From: Bacillus sp. AFS006103
Lineage (GTDB): Bacteria > Bacillota > Bacilli > Bacillales > Cytobacillaceae
DNA: 58,200 bases
Direction: 5' to 3'
Assembly (NCBI GenBank): GCA_002559145.1
Contig: NTXX01000011.1
Coordinates: 587,709 to 645,908, forward strand
Shown here: piece by piece, positions 45,265 to 53,309 of the stretch
How positions within the stretch are numbered: the stretch's first letter is position 1
Layout: each line of letters begins with the position of its first letter
Notes under the pieces: generated by a model
What the model was told of the DNA's origin: nothing
Seen by the model: only the letters and a program-made list of their open reading frames with translations
Database searches by the model: none
Made by a program: the position numbers and the translations under genes

Positions 45265-45991
45265 ATGAAAAGTTTTGATAAACGGGTCTTGTGATAAGGT
45301 TCATGAGATAAGCAGGGATTCGTGAATTGGGCTTTCTTTTTTTATTTAGGAAGGAAAGTATTGTGCTTGCCTTTTTGATGCCTACTCCATGTCCATAGTA
45401 TTGGTCATCACTCATAAAAATCACATTTTCTGCACGCCAATGCGCTTCTTTCGGGTTGACATCCGGATTATTGAAATGCACGATATCACCTGGTATGAAG
45501 TCATCGCCATATTTCTGAGTTAGCCTTAGGGGATTATGAAATTGCCAATCCAATAAAAGCAGCCGATCAAAAAGGAGATCAAATCTTCTGCTACCAATCG
45601 AATACAGTGTCGCAAGATATAAGACAATGGCAATTCCTGTGGAACAGTCAAAGGCATAAAGCGAACCATTTTTTAAGATATCAAGAATGGCGACCGAGGG
45701 TCTAACGTTTGATTTGAGGAGAAAACCGCCATTGCCTAGACGATCCCAATACTTTCTATTGCAAAACGCATACGTAAAGGTCGTAAACTGTACTTTACTA
45801 TTATTAAGATCATGTGCAGCCTTAAGTGTCTTTGTTCTGAACAGCAGCTCAAATTCAAATTCACTCAACGTCTGAAAATAAAAAACTTCTTTTGATTTCA
45901 CCATTTTCGTAACGATGTCTTTCTGTTCTTTTGTTGTAAGGTAATCACTAAGGTCATCCAGTTGAATCGTTTGCTGATTTATATTAATCAT
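45263..45991 (-). CDS. tgl: protein-glutamine gamma-glutamyltransferase (spore coat)
   Basis: The 242-residue protein resembles B. subtilis Tgl throughout. The catalytic region is GSLYAFDCSTGIAIVLYLA with Cys116 at the same residue number as in Tgl, followed by FDLLFDRLLLLDW, FIPGDIVHFNNPD, AHWRAENVIF and YYGHGVGI. Tgl crosslinks spore coat proteins through glutamine-lysine bonds late in sporulation, which shows the organism forms spores. I chose ATG 45991 (MININ), matching the short N-terminus of Tgl; TTG codons 21-24 bases upstream, near AAGGAG, are the alternative. Confidence 0.93.
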   Translation of the reverse strand: MININQQTIQLDDLSDYLTTKEQKDIVTKMVKSKEVFYFQTLSEFEFELLFRTKTLKAAHDLNNSKVQFTTFTYAFCNRKYWDRLGNGGFLLKSNVRPSVAILDILKNGSLYAFDCSTGIAIVLYLATLYSIGSRRFDLLFDRLLLLDWQFHNPLRLTQKYGDDFIPGDIVHFNNPDVNPKEAHWRAENVIFMSDDQYYGHGVGIKKASTILSFLNKKRKPNSRIPAYLMNLITRPVYQNFS

Positions 45992-46119
45992 TTTCGCACC
46001 TGCTTCCTTCAACAACCACTCCTTCTAAAAAAGTATGAAACTTTTAAACTAATCGTTCCTTTAATCCAAGCTATTTCTGGGTATATCCTCGTAAATTCTT
46101 TTAGTAAAAGAAAAGGTGA

Positions 46120-47571
46120 TTACAAATGACTAATAGCTGCTTTGGATTTAAGTAAGCGCCAGCCGGTAAAAAGGGCAGAAAATAAACAAATCGATGCTGA
46201 TCCAATGAAGACAAAATGCATGCCCTCAATAAAGATATCCGGACGGTTGGGTATTAAATCGGTGACCCGGTATCCAGCCTTCGAACTCATAACGCTAAAT
46301 AAACTAGTCGTTGCTACTGATATTCCGACGACCATTCCAATATTTCTTACCAGTGAATTGACACTGCCAGCAATGCCAAGCTGCGATCTCTGGACAGAAG
46401 ACATAACCAACGAGTTGTTAGGTGATTGGAAAAGCCCATTCCCCACTCCTAATAGGGCCACTAACAATCCAAACGTTAGGATCGAACTGCCCATATGTAG
46501 GGTGGAAAAGCCAACTTGGGCAATCACCATGACAAGTAATCCAGCGAAGGTTAGCAGTTCCGACCCAATTTTATCGGAGAGCGCTCCGCTTAATGGTGCT
46601 GCGACTGCCATGGTTATTGGGAATAACATTAATAACAATCCGGCGTTGACTGGCGATAAATGTAAAATATTTTGTGTATAAAATGGTGCAAGGATATTAA
46701 AGCAAAAGGTTGCCACAAAGGTAAGAAATCCACAGAGTATACTTACTGAAAATGACTGGTTTTTGAAGAGAGCCAATTGCAGCATGGGGTCAGACTTTTG
46801 TTTCTCAACTCTAATAAACAAGAAAAAGGTAAACACGGTAATGGTAAATGAAACTAATATTCGAATATCCTCGTAACCTGCTTGCTGCCCTAATAGGAGT
46901 CCAGTAAACAAGGAAATAATAAAGATGGAAAATAAAAAACTGCCTATTAAATCAAGCTTTGCCTTCACAAATGTAATATCAACTGGAAGTATTCTCCAGC
47001 CGATTGCAATTATGATTAATCCGATAGGGATATTCACCCAGAAAATATATTCCCAGCCTAAGGAAGAGACTAATATTCCACCCAGACTGGGACCAGCAAT
47101 ACTTCCAAGTGAAACAAACGTACCAATTAGACCTAATGCCTTTCCACGCTCATTTGGCGGGAAAATTTCAGTGATGATTCCTTGGCTGTTTGCCATCGTC
47201 ATCGAAGCACCGATCGCCTGGATAATCCGGAAGAGAACTAACATCCGGAGAGAGGAACTAAATCCGCATAATAAGGAACCTAGTAAAAAAATAATGGCCC
47301 CTATTTTAAAAATTTTAATTTTCCCAAATAAATCTCCTAATTTACCAAACAACAGAATAAACGTGCAAACGGTGATTAAATAACCGCTGACAATCCATTG
47401 CGTTTGGGAGATGGGCAAGTGCAATTCTTTTGAAATTACCGGGAGCGCAATATTGACAATACTCCCGTCGAGCGTAGACATAAAGACAATTAAATTGAGA
47501 ATAACTAATATTGACCAGCGTCTTTTTTGAATCATTTCATCGGCTTGATAGGTCTTAGCATGGGGATTCAT
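46120..47571 (-). CDS. MFS drug efflux transporter, DHA2/EmrB-QacA family
   Basis: The 483-residue protein has about 14 hydrophobic helices and the DHA2 motifs LDGSIVNIALPVI, GYLITVCTFILLFGKLGDLFG and the motif-C region GLIGTFVSLGSIAGPSLGG. Members expel drugs, dyes or metabolites with proton exchange. ATG 47571 has GAGGTG six bases upstream. It is divergent from a MarR-family gene, and two near-identical palindromes lie between them, so repression by that MarR protein is likely. Confidence 0.92.
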   Translation of the reverse strand: MNPHAKTYQADEMIQKRRWSILVILNLIVFMSTLDGSIVNIALPVISKELHLPISQTQWIVSGYLITVCTFILLFGKLGDLFGKIKIFKIGAIIFLLGSLLCGFSSSLRMLVLFRIIQAIGASMTMANSQGIITEIFPPNERGKALGLIGTFVSLGSIAGPSLGGILVSSLGWEYIFWVNIPIGLIIIAIGWRILPVDITFVKAKLDLIGSFLFSIFIISLFTGLLLGQQAGYEDIRILVSFTITVFTFFLFIRVEKQKSDPMLQLALFKNQSFSVSILCGFLTFVATFCFNILAPFYTQNILHLSPVNAGLLLMLFPITMAVAAPLSGALSDKIGSELLTFAGLLVMVIAQVGFSTLHMGSSILTFGLLVALLGVGNGLFQSPNNSLVMSSVQRSQLGIAGSVNSLVRNIGMVVGISVATTSLFSVMSSKAGYRVTDLIPNRPDIFIEGMHFVFIGSASICLFSALFTGWRLLKSKAAISHL

Positions 47572-47603
47572 GAGAAACACCTCATTTTAGGAATGGTAGA
47601 TTA

Positions 47604-47623
47604 ATAGTTGCACATGCAACTAT
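47604..47623. promoter_or_regulatory. MarR-type operator 1
   Basis: ATAGTTGCACATGCAACTAT is a near-perfect 20-bp palindrome. It lies on the MFS side of the divergent region and shares the GTTGC-N4-GCAAC core with operator 2. Confidence 0.75.
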
Positions 47624-47649
47624 ATCGTCACGGAAAGTCTACCTTATGA

Positions 47650-47667
47650 TTGTTGCGCATGCAACTA
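47650..47667. promoter_or_regulatory. MarR-type operator 2 overlapping the -35 of the regulator gene
   Basis: TTGTTGCGCATGCAACTA repeats the core of operator 1. TTGCGC inside it (47653-47658) stands 17 bases before TAATAT (47676-47681), forming a likely promoter for the MarR gene that the operator would block. Confidence 0.7.
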
Positions 47668-47716
47668 ATTTGAGGTAATATTTCTTTTGTTGACACATTT
47701 AAAAGGGGGATCCAAG

Positions 47717-48142
47717 ATGGAACGAAAACCATTTGGAAAGCTAATTTCTCAAATCAATCGACAAAACCAGAAATTCTTAACAAAAGAATTAAAAGTATAT
47801 CAAATTGGCGGGGGAGGGCAGCATAGTTTTTTAATTGAGATATTAAGGCGTCCTGGCATCAATCAGGACCAATTGACATCAGAATTAAAATTTGATAAAG
47901 CTACCACTGCGCGTGCCGCGAAACAATTAGAGGCAGCTGGGTATATTGAACGAAGGGTCGATAAAGAGGACCGCCGTTCAAATCAACTCTACCCAACACA
48001 AAAAGGGCTGGAATTTCATCCAACCCTCCAAAACATCTTAGAAACATCAAACCAACTTCTTACAAGTGGATTAACAAAAGAAGAAAAAGACCAACTCTTC
48101 ACCTTACTGCGAAAATTAACAATTGAACCAAATTCCGAATAA
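47717..48142 (+). CDS. MarR-family transcriptional regulator
   Basis: The 141-residue protein has the MarR winged helix: PGINQDQLTSELKFDKATTA followed by the wing AGYIERRVDKEDRRSNQLYP. It most likely represses itself and the divergent efflux gene, with release by a drug or metabolite. ATG 47717 follows AAAAGGGGG at a good distance. Confidence 0.92.
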   Translation: MERKPFGKLISQINRQNQKFLTKELKVYQIGGGGQHSFLIEILRRPGINQDQLTSELKFDKATTARAAKQLEAAGYIERRVDKEDRRSNQLYPTQKGLEFHPTLQNILETSNQLLTSGLTKEEKDQLFTLLRKLTIEPNSE

Positions 48143-48175
48143 ATGTCCACTGTACACGGACGAATGTCCATTGTT

Positions 48176-48188
48176 GGTGCCTGGCACC
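48176..48188. repeat. short palindromic repeat copy 6, perfect form
   Basis: GGTGCCTGGCACC is perfectly symmetric around its central T. It is preceded by GTCCAC- and GGAC-type segments and followed by AAAACAGACA, resembling the surroundings of the copies at 21036 and 45145. Confidence 0.7.
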
Positions 48189-48212
48189 AAAACAGACATT
48201 AAAACTATACGA

Positions 48213-49433
48213 TTAGCTTTCTTGCAAGGCTGGCTTTCTATTTTTCATAAATCTAACATACATAATAAAGAAGACGATGGCGCTGATGAATCTTAGGATG
48301 GATATGATGCCCATCGATTTTTGCATGCCAGTTACTTCGAGCAGCCAAATCCCGATTTGCGGTGCGATGAAGGCAACAAAGGATAATAGAACATTATAGG
48401 TTGTGATGCAATACGTTCTTTTTTCCTGTGGAGATTGCTCCAACAGCAAGTTGAACAAAAGCAGCATCGTACCGGAAACAAAGAACCCGGATATCATTGA
48501 TACAAATGTCAAATAGATTAGATTAGTAGACAAAACGGTCAAGAACGGGGCAGTGGCCATCCCAACTGCTACCCAAACGAGCACCAAAGTGGTGGATTTT
48601 TGATCGGCCCATTTTTTCCATAATGGGAAGGTAAAAATTTGTACTAATTGATTGGCTACTGAGAAAATACTGATCCAAAGAATCGTAGCATGAGCATATC
48701 TTACATTATAAATATTGAATAATCCCCAGGCCATTTGCCATGAGAAGTTAAAGCAAAGGGCAGTTATTAGAAACCATTTGTACCCATTATCCTTAAAAAT
48801 GGACCAATCCATGGACGAATTCTTTTGCTGCTTGGTAGTTTTCGTTTGAACTGTTTCTTTATGCTTCATTAAGAAAAATACTTCTAATAATCCAAAAAGA
48901 AATGCGATCAGAAATAAAACCTGGTAGGCAATGGCATTGTCGGTTTGGTTTTTCATGATGATTCCAATGATCAACGTAGTGATCATCCCGACAATCGTTA
49001 ATAGGCGGTTTCTGTCACTGAAAAATGCTCCTCTTCGGTCTTCTTTAATCATTCCGCTAATCAGTGTTTGCCAGCCAATATTTGATATCGTTCCCGGAAC
49101 ATTCATTACAGCTACAATGATTAAAAACGCCCATGCTTGATAAGCTGAGCCAATGAAAAGCACACCAGCTAAAAGGGCAAACAAGGTTCGAGCCCATAAA
49201 ACAGACATGGCTACGGTCTTCTTTTGCTGCTCTAAGCGATTCAATAGGATTGCAGCTGGAATGGTCATGATAAGTGCAACCAAGGGCGGCAGGGAGCTGA
49301 TTAGCCCCACTTGATAGTTGCTTGCGCCGAGAATAGATATGGCGAAAATAGGAAAAAAGTTACTAGCAAGGTTCACAGCAATGGTCGACACCATTCCATG
49401 ATAGATACTTACTTTTTCGTTGTATGTGCGCAT
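48213..49433 (-). CDS. MFS transporter, unknown substrate
   Basis: The 406-residue protein has about 12 hydrophobic helices in two bundles with a charged central loop (KHKETVQTKTTKQQKNSS). The general MFS layout is clear but no subfamily motif was recognised. ATG 49433 has only a weak GGGTGG site, and an in-frame GTG lies six bases upstream. An overlapping upstream reading frame with a far better ribosome binding site precedes it (49409-49561), which may control its translation. Confidence 0.8.
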   Translation of the reverse strand: MRTYNEKVSIYHGMVSTIAVNLASNFFPIFAISILGASNYQVGLISSLPPLVALIMTIPAAILLNRLEQQKKTVAMSVLWARTLFALLAGVLFIGSAYQAWAFLIIVAVMNVPGTISNIGWQTLISGMIKEDRRGAFFSDRNRLLTIVGMITTLIIGIIMKNQTDNAIAYQVLFLIAFLFGLLEVFFLMKHKETVQTKTTKQQKNSSMDWSIFKDNGYKWFLITALCFNFSWQMAWGLFNIYNVRYAHATILWISIFSVANQLVQIFTFPLWKKWADQKSTTLVLVWVAVGMATAPFLTVLSTNLIYLTFVSMISGFFVSGTMLLLFNLLLEQSPQEKRTYCITTYNVLLSFVAFIAPQIGIWLLEVTGMQKSMGIISILRFISAIVFFIMYVRFMKNRKPALQES

Positions 49434-49561
49434 GTCCACCCACCATTTTTATAAAAAATTCTATAGTCATTATACATCAAGAATACTGCATTTTTTTTAA
49501 AAAATAATAATATTTTAAAATAACTTTTTTCTTGTACAACGAAAAAAAGTAAGTTGAACAA
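49409..49561 (-). CDS. possible leader ORF overlapping the start of the MFS gene
   Basis: A TTG at 49561 follows a near-ideal CTAGGAGGTGA site by 8 bases and opens a 50-codon frame that ends 24 bases inside the MFS gene, out of frame with it. The peptide starts MFNLLFFVVQEKSYF and is rich in Phe, Leu and Lys. An inverted repeat covers the TTG. Either this is a regulatory leader, or the strong site is coincidental. Confidence 0.3.
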   Translation of the reverse strand: MFNLLFFVVQEKSYFKILLFFKKNAVFLMYNDYRIFYKNGGWTCAHTTKK

Positions 49562-49568
49562 GAAAAAA
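49525..49568. repeat. 16-bp inverted repeat in the MFS leader
   Basis: TTTTTTCTTGTACAAC pairs with GTTGAACAAGAAAAAA with a single mismatch across a 12-base loop. On the minus strand the hairpin would enclose the TTG start of the leader ORF. Confidence 0.7.
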
Positions 49569-49669
49569 TTCACCTCCTAGATTGTTATATTAATGCTAAT
49601 TAAGAATTGAAAAACAACGGAATAATTACAGTATTTTTACAATAGATATAATAAATTCCGCAGATACAT

Positions 49670-49698
49670 TTGCATTATGTTGGACCATCTGTTATAGT
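49670..49698 (+). promoter_or_regulatory. promoter of the cold-shock gene
   Basis: TTGCAT and TATAGT are 17 bases apart, and TG precedes the -10 at the extended position. The predicted leader is about 120 bases long, as usual for cold-shock genes, and ends with a GTGTGC/GCACAC hairpin at 49793-49807 just before the AGGAGG site. Confidence 0.7.
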
Positions 49699-49824
49699 TA
49701 GGGAGAATTATTTTTGTTAGTCGGTAAGGATGAAAAAAGGGTATACTGCTTTTTGTCTAAAAGATCGAACTGAGCAAGGATAGTAATTTTATGTGTGCAA
49801 AGCACACAGCAGGAGGAAACACAA

Positions 49825-50025
49825 ATGGAACAAGGTAAAGTAAAATGGTTTAATGCAGAAAAAGGTTTTGGATTCATCGAGCGCGAAGCTGGAGACGACG
49901 TATTCGTACACTTCTCTGCTATCCAAGGCGAAGGTTTCAAATCTTTAGACGAAGGTCAAGCAGTGACTTTTGAAGTTGAGCAAGGTCAACGTGGACCACA
50001 AGCTACTAACGTTCGTAAAGCATAA
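49825..50025 (+). CDS. cold-shock protein (Csp family)
   Basis: The 66-residue protein is a single cold-shock domain with both RNA-binding motifs, [13 protein letters not shown] and [10 protein letters not shown]. It is close to B. subtilis CspB/CspD, which act as RNA chaperones. ATG 49825 is 8 bases after AGGAGG; the frame upstream is only leader. It has its own promoter and terminator. Confidence 0.97.
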   Translation: MEQGKVKWFNAEKGFGFIEREAGDDVFVHFSAIQGEGFKSLDEGQAVTFEVEQGQRGPQATNVRKA

Positions 50026-50047
50026 TCTAAACCACATAAATGTGAAG

Positions 50048-50077
50048 GAAAAGGCTCTCTTGTAGAGCCTTTTTTTA
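50048..50077 (+). terminator. terminator of the cold-shock gene
   Basis: AAAAGGCTCT pairs with AGAGCCTTTT around CTTGT and runs into TTTTTTT. Confidence 0.92.
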
Positions 50078-50185
50078 ATTTCAATATAAAGAATGGAGGG
50101 AGAAGAGGATTAGCTCTTCCCCCTTTTTTATTTGCAGTAGTTGAAATATAATAAAATCACATACATAGTAGAAGGAAGTGTTAGG

Positions 50186-51016
50186 ATGATAATTCAGCGT
50201 CCGCAATTGGAGCAGTCAGAGTTGACGAAATATATTCCGCCAAAAGGTGAGTATGAAACCTTTCTTGATATTGATCATTATAAGGAGAAGCTTAGGGAAT
50301 GGGGTTTATCCTCTGCACGGGAAGCGAAAAAGGAATTCTGGTATAAGGACCGAAACTATCAGCGTCTTGTGACCATTAAAGGATATGAAACTTACGGGAG
50401 CGCGTTGGATATTAATACGCTAGTGATCGAGTTCCAAGACGGAAATCTCACCTGCATCCACCCGGCCTATTTAAAGGAAATGCAACAATCGAGCTTTGGA
50501 AAAGAAAGCCTGTTAACTTTTGATGAAAAAGAAACCGCTGGCCCCGACCTCGTGACAAGTGATGGAAATGACCCAATGATTGCTGAAGTCACATCTGAAC
50601 CTGTCGAAAAACCTGCCAAAAAGGAAGTAGCTAAGCCACCAAAAGCAAAGGAACCTAAACCTAAAAAGGAGAAGGCACCAAAACTCGAACTTCCGATTGA
50701 TAAAGTTCATTTTACTGCAAGTGTCAAACAGTTTGCGCTAGTCTACAATCCGTTTAATGAAGAAAATGATGAAGTAGTTGTCTTAGAAAATGTACAGGTC
50801 ATCCATGAGGAAAAACCACTTGAAATCGGACTGGCTTGGTGCAGTCACAGTAAGACACTCAAAAAGTTTGAACTAGCGTTAGGGGATTCACTGGAATTCG
50901 GTGGAAAAGTGGCTGCTAAGAAACTCGGTAAAGGAAAAGATGTGGACGAAGAATTTTTAGTAGATGTGCCTGTGCTATATAAAATCAATAACCCGTCAAA
51001 AATTGTAAAGAAATAG
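50186..51016 (+). CDS. two-domain protein with Lys/Pro-rich linker, unknown function
   Basis: The 276-residue protein has an N-terminal domain of about 125 residues, a linker of about 55 residues rich in Lys, Pro, Glu and Ala (near 140-190), and a C-terminal beta-rich-looking domain of about 85 residues. No family was recognised and no signal peptide or membrane helix is visible. ATG 50186 has AAGGAAG upstream. It is convergent with the next small gene. Confidence 0.65.
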   Translation: MIIQRPQLEQSELTKYIPPKGEYETFLDIDHYKEKLREWGLSSAREAKKEFWYKDRNYQRLVTIKGYETYGSALDINTLVIEFQDGNLTCIHPAYLKEMQQSSFGKESLLTFDEKETAGPDLVTSDGNDPMIAEVTSEPVEKPAKKEVAKPPKAKEPKPKKEKAPKLELPIDKVHFTASVKQFALVYNPFNEENDEVVVLENVQVIHEEKPLEIGLAWCSHSKTLKKFELALGDSLEFGGKVAAKKLGKGKDVDEEFLVDVPVLYKINNPSKIVKK

Positions 51017-51047
51017 GACGCTCTCATGGAGGTCCTATTTTTATTAT
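51011..51047. terminator. bidirectional terminator between two unknown genes
   Basis: AAATAGGAC pairs perfectly with GTCCTATTT and overlaps the stop codon of the upstream gene; T-rich sequence follows on the plus strand. Confidence 0.8.
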
Positions 51048-51049
51048 TT

Positions 51050-51328
51050 TTAAGGGAAATAGACCTCTAACCGTGCCTCTCCTTTTCTTAATATAAAATA
51101 ATTTTGAAAATCATTGTTTCTTGCAAATGTATCATAATTTTTCAATGAAATGGGTAGGGTATTGCCATCCTTTTTTGAAAATATAAGCTTGCCATTTAAT
51201 AATTGGATCGAATGAAAGTGAAACCCATCTCTTTTCCATAAAAAATCCTCGTCATCATAGTAGTTCAGAATTACCTGCCGATTGTGATAGCCTGCTAAAA
51301 CAGCTAAATCCATCATATGTATTTCCAT
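51050..51328 (-). CDS. small hypothetical protein
   Basis: The 92-residue protein is rich in Asp, Asn, Phe and Tyr and has no recognised domain. The alternating hydrophobic pattern (FHFHSIQLLNGKLIFS) suggests beta strands. ATG 51328 has a loose GGTG/AAGGGG site. A shorter form starting at Met5 or Met6 is possible. Confidence 0.5.
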   Translation of the reverse strand: MEIHMMDLAVLAGYHNRQVILNYYDDEDFLWKRDGFHFHSIQLLNGKLIFSKKDGNTLPISLKNYDTFARNNDFQNYFILRKGEARLEVYFP

Positions 51329-51476
51329 GTCTAATCACCAACCCCTTAAATCTATTTTAAAAAAATATACCGGATGAAGTGGTGATTGGAATCACAACTT
51401 TTTGAAGTTTGGGTTGCAATCTAAGAAAGGTGAAGATAAACAAAGGAAATACAGAATGTGTGCGTTTACATCTAAT

Positions 51477-51505
51477 TTCACAAATTGTTCATAATCCGAT
51501 ATACT
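51477..51505 (+). promoter_or_regulatory. sigma-A promoter of the SulP gene
   Basis: TTCACA and TATACT stand 17 bases apart, each one mismatch from consensus. The leader to the TTG start is about 120 bases and contains an A/T-only inverted repeat, TATATATTTT/AAAATATATA, near 51588-51611. Confidence 0.65.
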
Positions 51506-51633
51506 ATGTTTTGTTAACAACGGACCCGACTTTCAAGAGAGTTGAAAGTCAATATGAAAAGCGGAAGTGCCCTATACGTGCTGAAGCTATATATTTTTCA
51601 AAATATATATAAACAAAGGGAGAGGTGCAAAGT

Positions 51634-53115
51634 TTGAATTTAAGTAAAATTAAATATTCATGGTTTGGAAATACAAAGGGCGATATCTTAGCAGGTATCG
51701 TGGTTGCTCTTGCACTCGTTCCAGAGGCGATTTCTTTTTCAATCATTGCCGGTGTTGACCCCATGGTTGGGTTGTATGCTTCTTTTTGTATTGCGATGAC
51801 CATCGCGTTTGTTGGTGGAAGACCGGGGATGATTTCTGCCGCAACGGGGGCAACTGCCTTACTGATGGTGACATTGGTGAAAGATCACGGATTGCAATAT
51901 TTACTAGCTGCAACAATACTAACGGGTGTTCTACAAATCACTATGGGAGTTTTAAAGTTAGGACGATTGATGAAATTTGTGCCCAGGTCCGTAATGACAG
52001 GCTTTGTAAATGCATTAGCGATACTTATTTTTGCCGCTCAATTACCGCATTTCGCAGGGGAGTCATGGCAAATGTACACGATGGTCGCTGGAGCACTTGC
52101 GATTATTTATATCCTACCCCGATTCACGAAGGCTATCCCGTCACCGTTGGTTGCGATTATTGTGATCACAACGATTGCCATTTTCACCGGTAGTGATGTG
52201 CGGACCGTTGGTGATATGGGGGTATTAACATCAAAATTACCTGTATTTTTAATTCCAGACATTCCTTTCAACTTTGAAACACTGCAGATTATTTTTCCTT
52301 ATTCATTATCGATCGCTATTGTAGGGTTAGTTGAATCACTACTTACAGCTACTATTGTTGATGATTTGACAGATACTGAAAGTGACAAGAATAGAGAAGC
52401 GATTGGACAAGGTATTGCAAATATTGTCTCTGCTTTATTTGGCGGTATGGCCGGCTGTGCAATGATTGGTCAGTCTGGTATTAATATTAAATCTGGTGGC
52501 AGAGGAAGATTATCCACATTTGTCGCAGGTGCGTTTTTATTAATATTAATTGTTTCCTTAAGAGGAATTCTCGTTCAGATTCCCATGGCTGCACTAGTTG
52601 GTGTGATGATTATGGTTTCAATTGGAACATTTGATTGGTCGTGCCTAAAATCATTCAAAAAGGTGCCAATTACCGATACCATTGTGATGATTGTGACTGT
52701 TATTACTGTAATACAGACCCACGACCTGTCTAAAGGGGTTTTAGCTGGAATCATTTTAAGTGCGATTTTCTTTGCTTCAAAAATATCTCGAGTGAAAGTA
52801 TCAGGCCTTACAGCTAAAGGCTCTCATAAAAAAATATATCATGTTTCAGGTCAACTATTCTTTGCATCTGTCACTGATTTTGTAAACAGTTTTGATTATA
52901 AAGAGAATGTTAGGGAAATTGACTTGGACCTATCAAATGCCCATCTATGGGATGATTCAGCTGTTGGTGCGATTGATAAAGTCGTCTTCAAGTATCAGAA
53001 AAATGGAGTTAAGGTCAATTTAACAGGCTTAAATTTTGAGAGCAATAATCTAATCGACAGGCTTGCGGTTCACAACAAGCCAGGTGGACTTGGAAAAGTG
53101 GTTGGTCACAATTAA
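51634..53115 (+). CDS. SulP-family anion transporter
   Basis: The 493-residue protein has the SulP core: [20 protein letters not shown] at the first helix, [12 protein letters not shown], a glycine-rich [28 protein letters not shown], and a C-terminal STAS-like region (about 405-490, with [17 protein letters not shown]). SulP proteins move sulfate, bicarbonate or other anions, often with Na+ or H+. The start is TTG at 51634, eight bases after GAGAGG; the GTG nine bases earlier is too close to the site. Its exact substrate cannot be read. Confidence 0.92.
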   Translation: MNLSKIKYSWFGNTKGDILAGIVVALALVPEAISFSIIAGVDPMVGLYASFCIAMTIAFVGGRPGMISAATGATALLMVTLVKDHGLQYLLAATILTGVLQITMGVLKLGRLMKFVPRSVMTGFVNALAILIFAAQLPHFAGESWQMYTMVAGALAIIYILPRFTKAIPSPLVAIIVITTIAIFTGSDVRTVGDMGVLTSKLPVFLIPDIPFNFETLQIIFPYSLSIAIVGLVESLLTATIVDDLTDTESDKNREAIGQGIANIVSALFGGMAGCAMIGQSGINIKSGGRGRLSTFVAGAFLLILIVSLRGILVQIPMAALVGVMIMVSIGTFDWSCLKSFKKVPITDTIVMIVTVITVIQTHDLSKGVLAGIILSAIFFASKISRVKVSGLTAKGSHKKIYHVSGQLFFASVTDFVNSFDYKENVREIDLDLSNAHLWDDSAVGAIDKVVFKYQKNGVKVNLTGLNFESNNLIDRLAVHNKPGGLGKVVGHN

Positions 53116-53118
53116 ATG

Positions 53119-53148
53119 AACGCCGGATCAATTGCTCCGGCGTTTTTT
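53119..53148 (+). terminator. terminator of the SulP gene
   Basis: AACGCCGGA pairs with TCCGGCGTT and is followed by TTTTT. Confidence 0.92.
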
Positions 53149-53309
53149 TGTATAGACATGATTGTTGATTATTATAATAGGTAAATAAAACAAACCCGGA
53201 TAAACTTAAGTCAACCACATCTACTGTTCTCCGATATAATTGAGGAATATTCATCCAATATAGAGTATAATGAAGTTTCGGACTTTTATTTATCAAGGAG
53301 AACCTATCT

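Noticed and set aside
46142..47383. Plus-strand open frames opposite the DHA2 efflux gene
   Set aside because: They mirror the efflux gene codons and contain no recognisable domain.
51409..51612. 67-codon plus-strand frame upstream of the SulP gene
   Set aside because: It overlaps the predicted promoter and an A/T-only inverted repeat and has no ribosome binding site.
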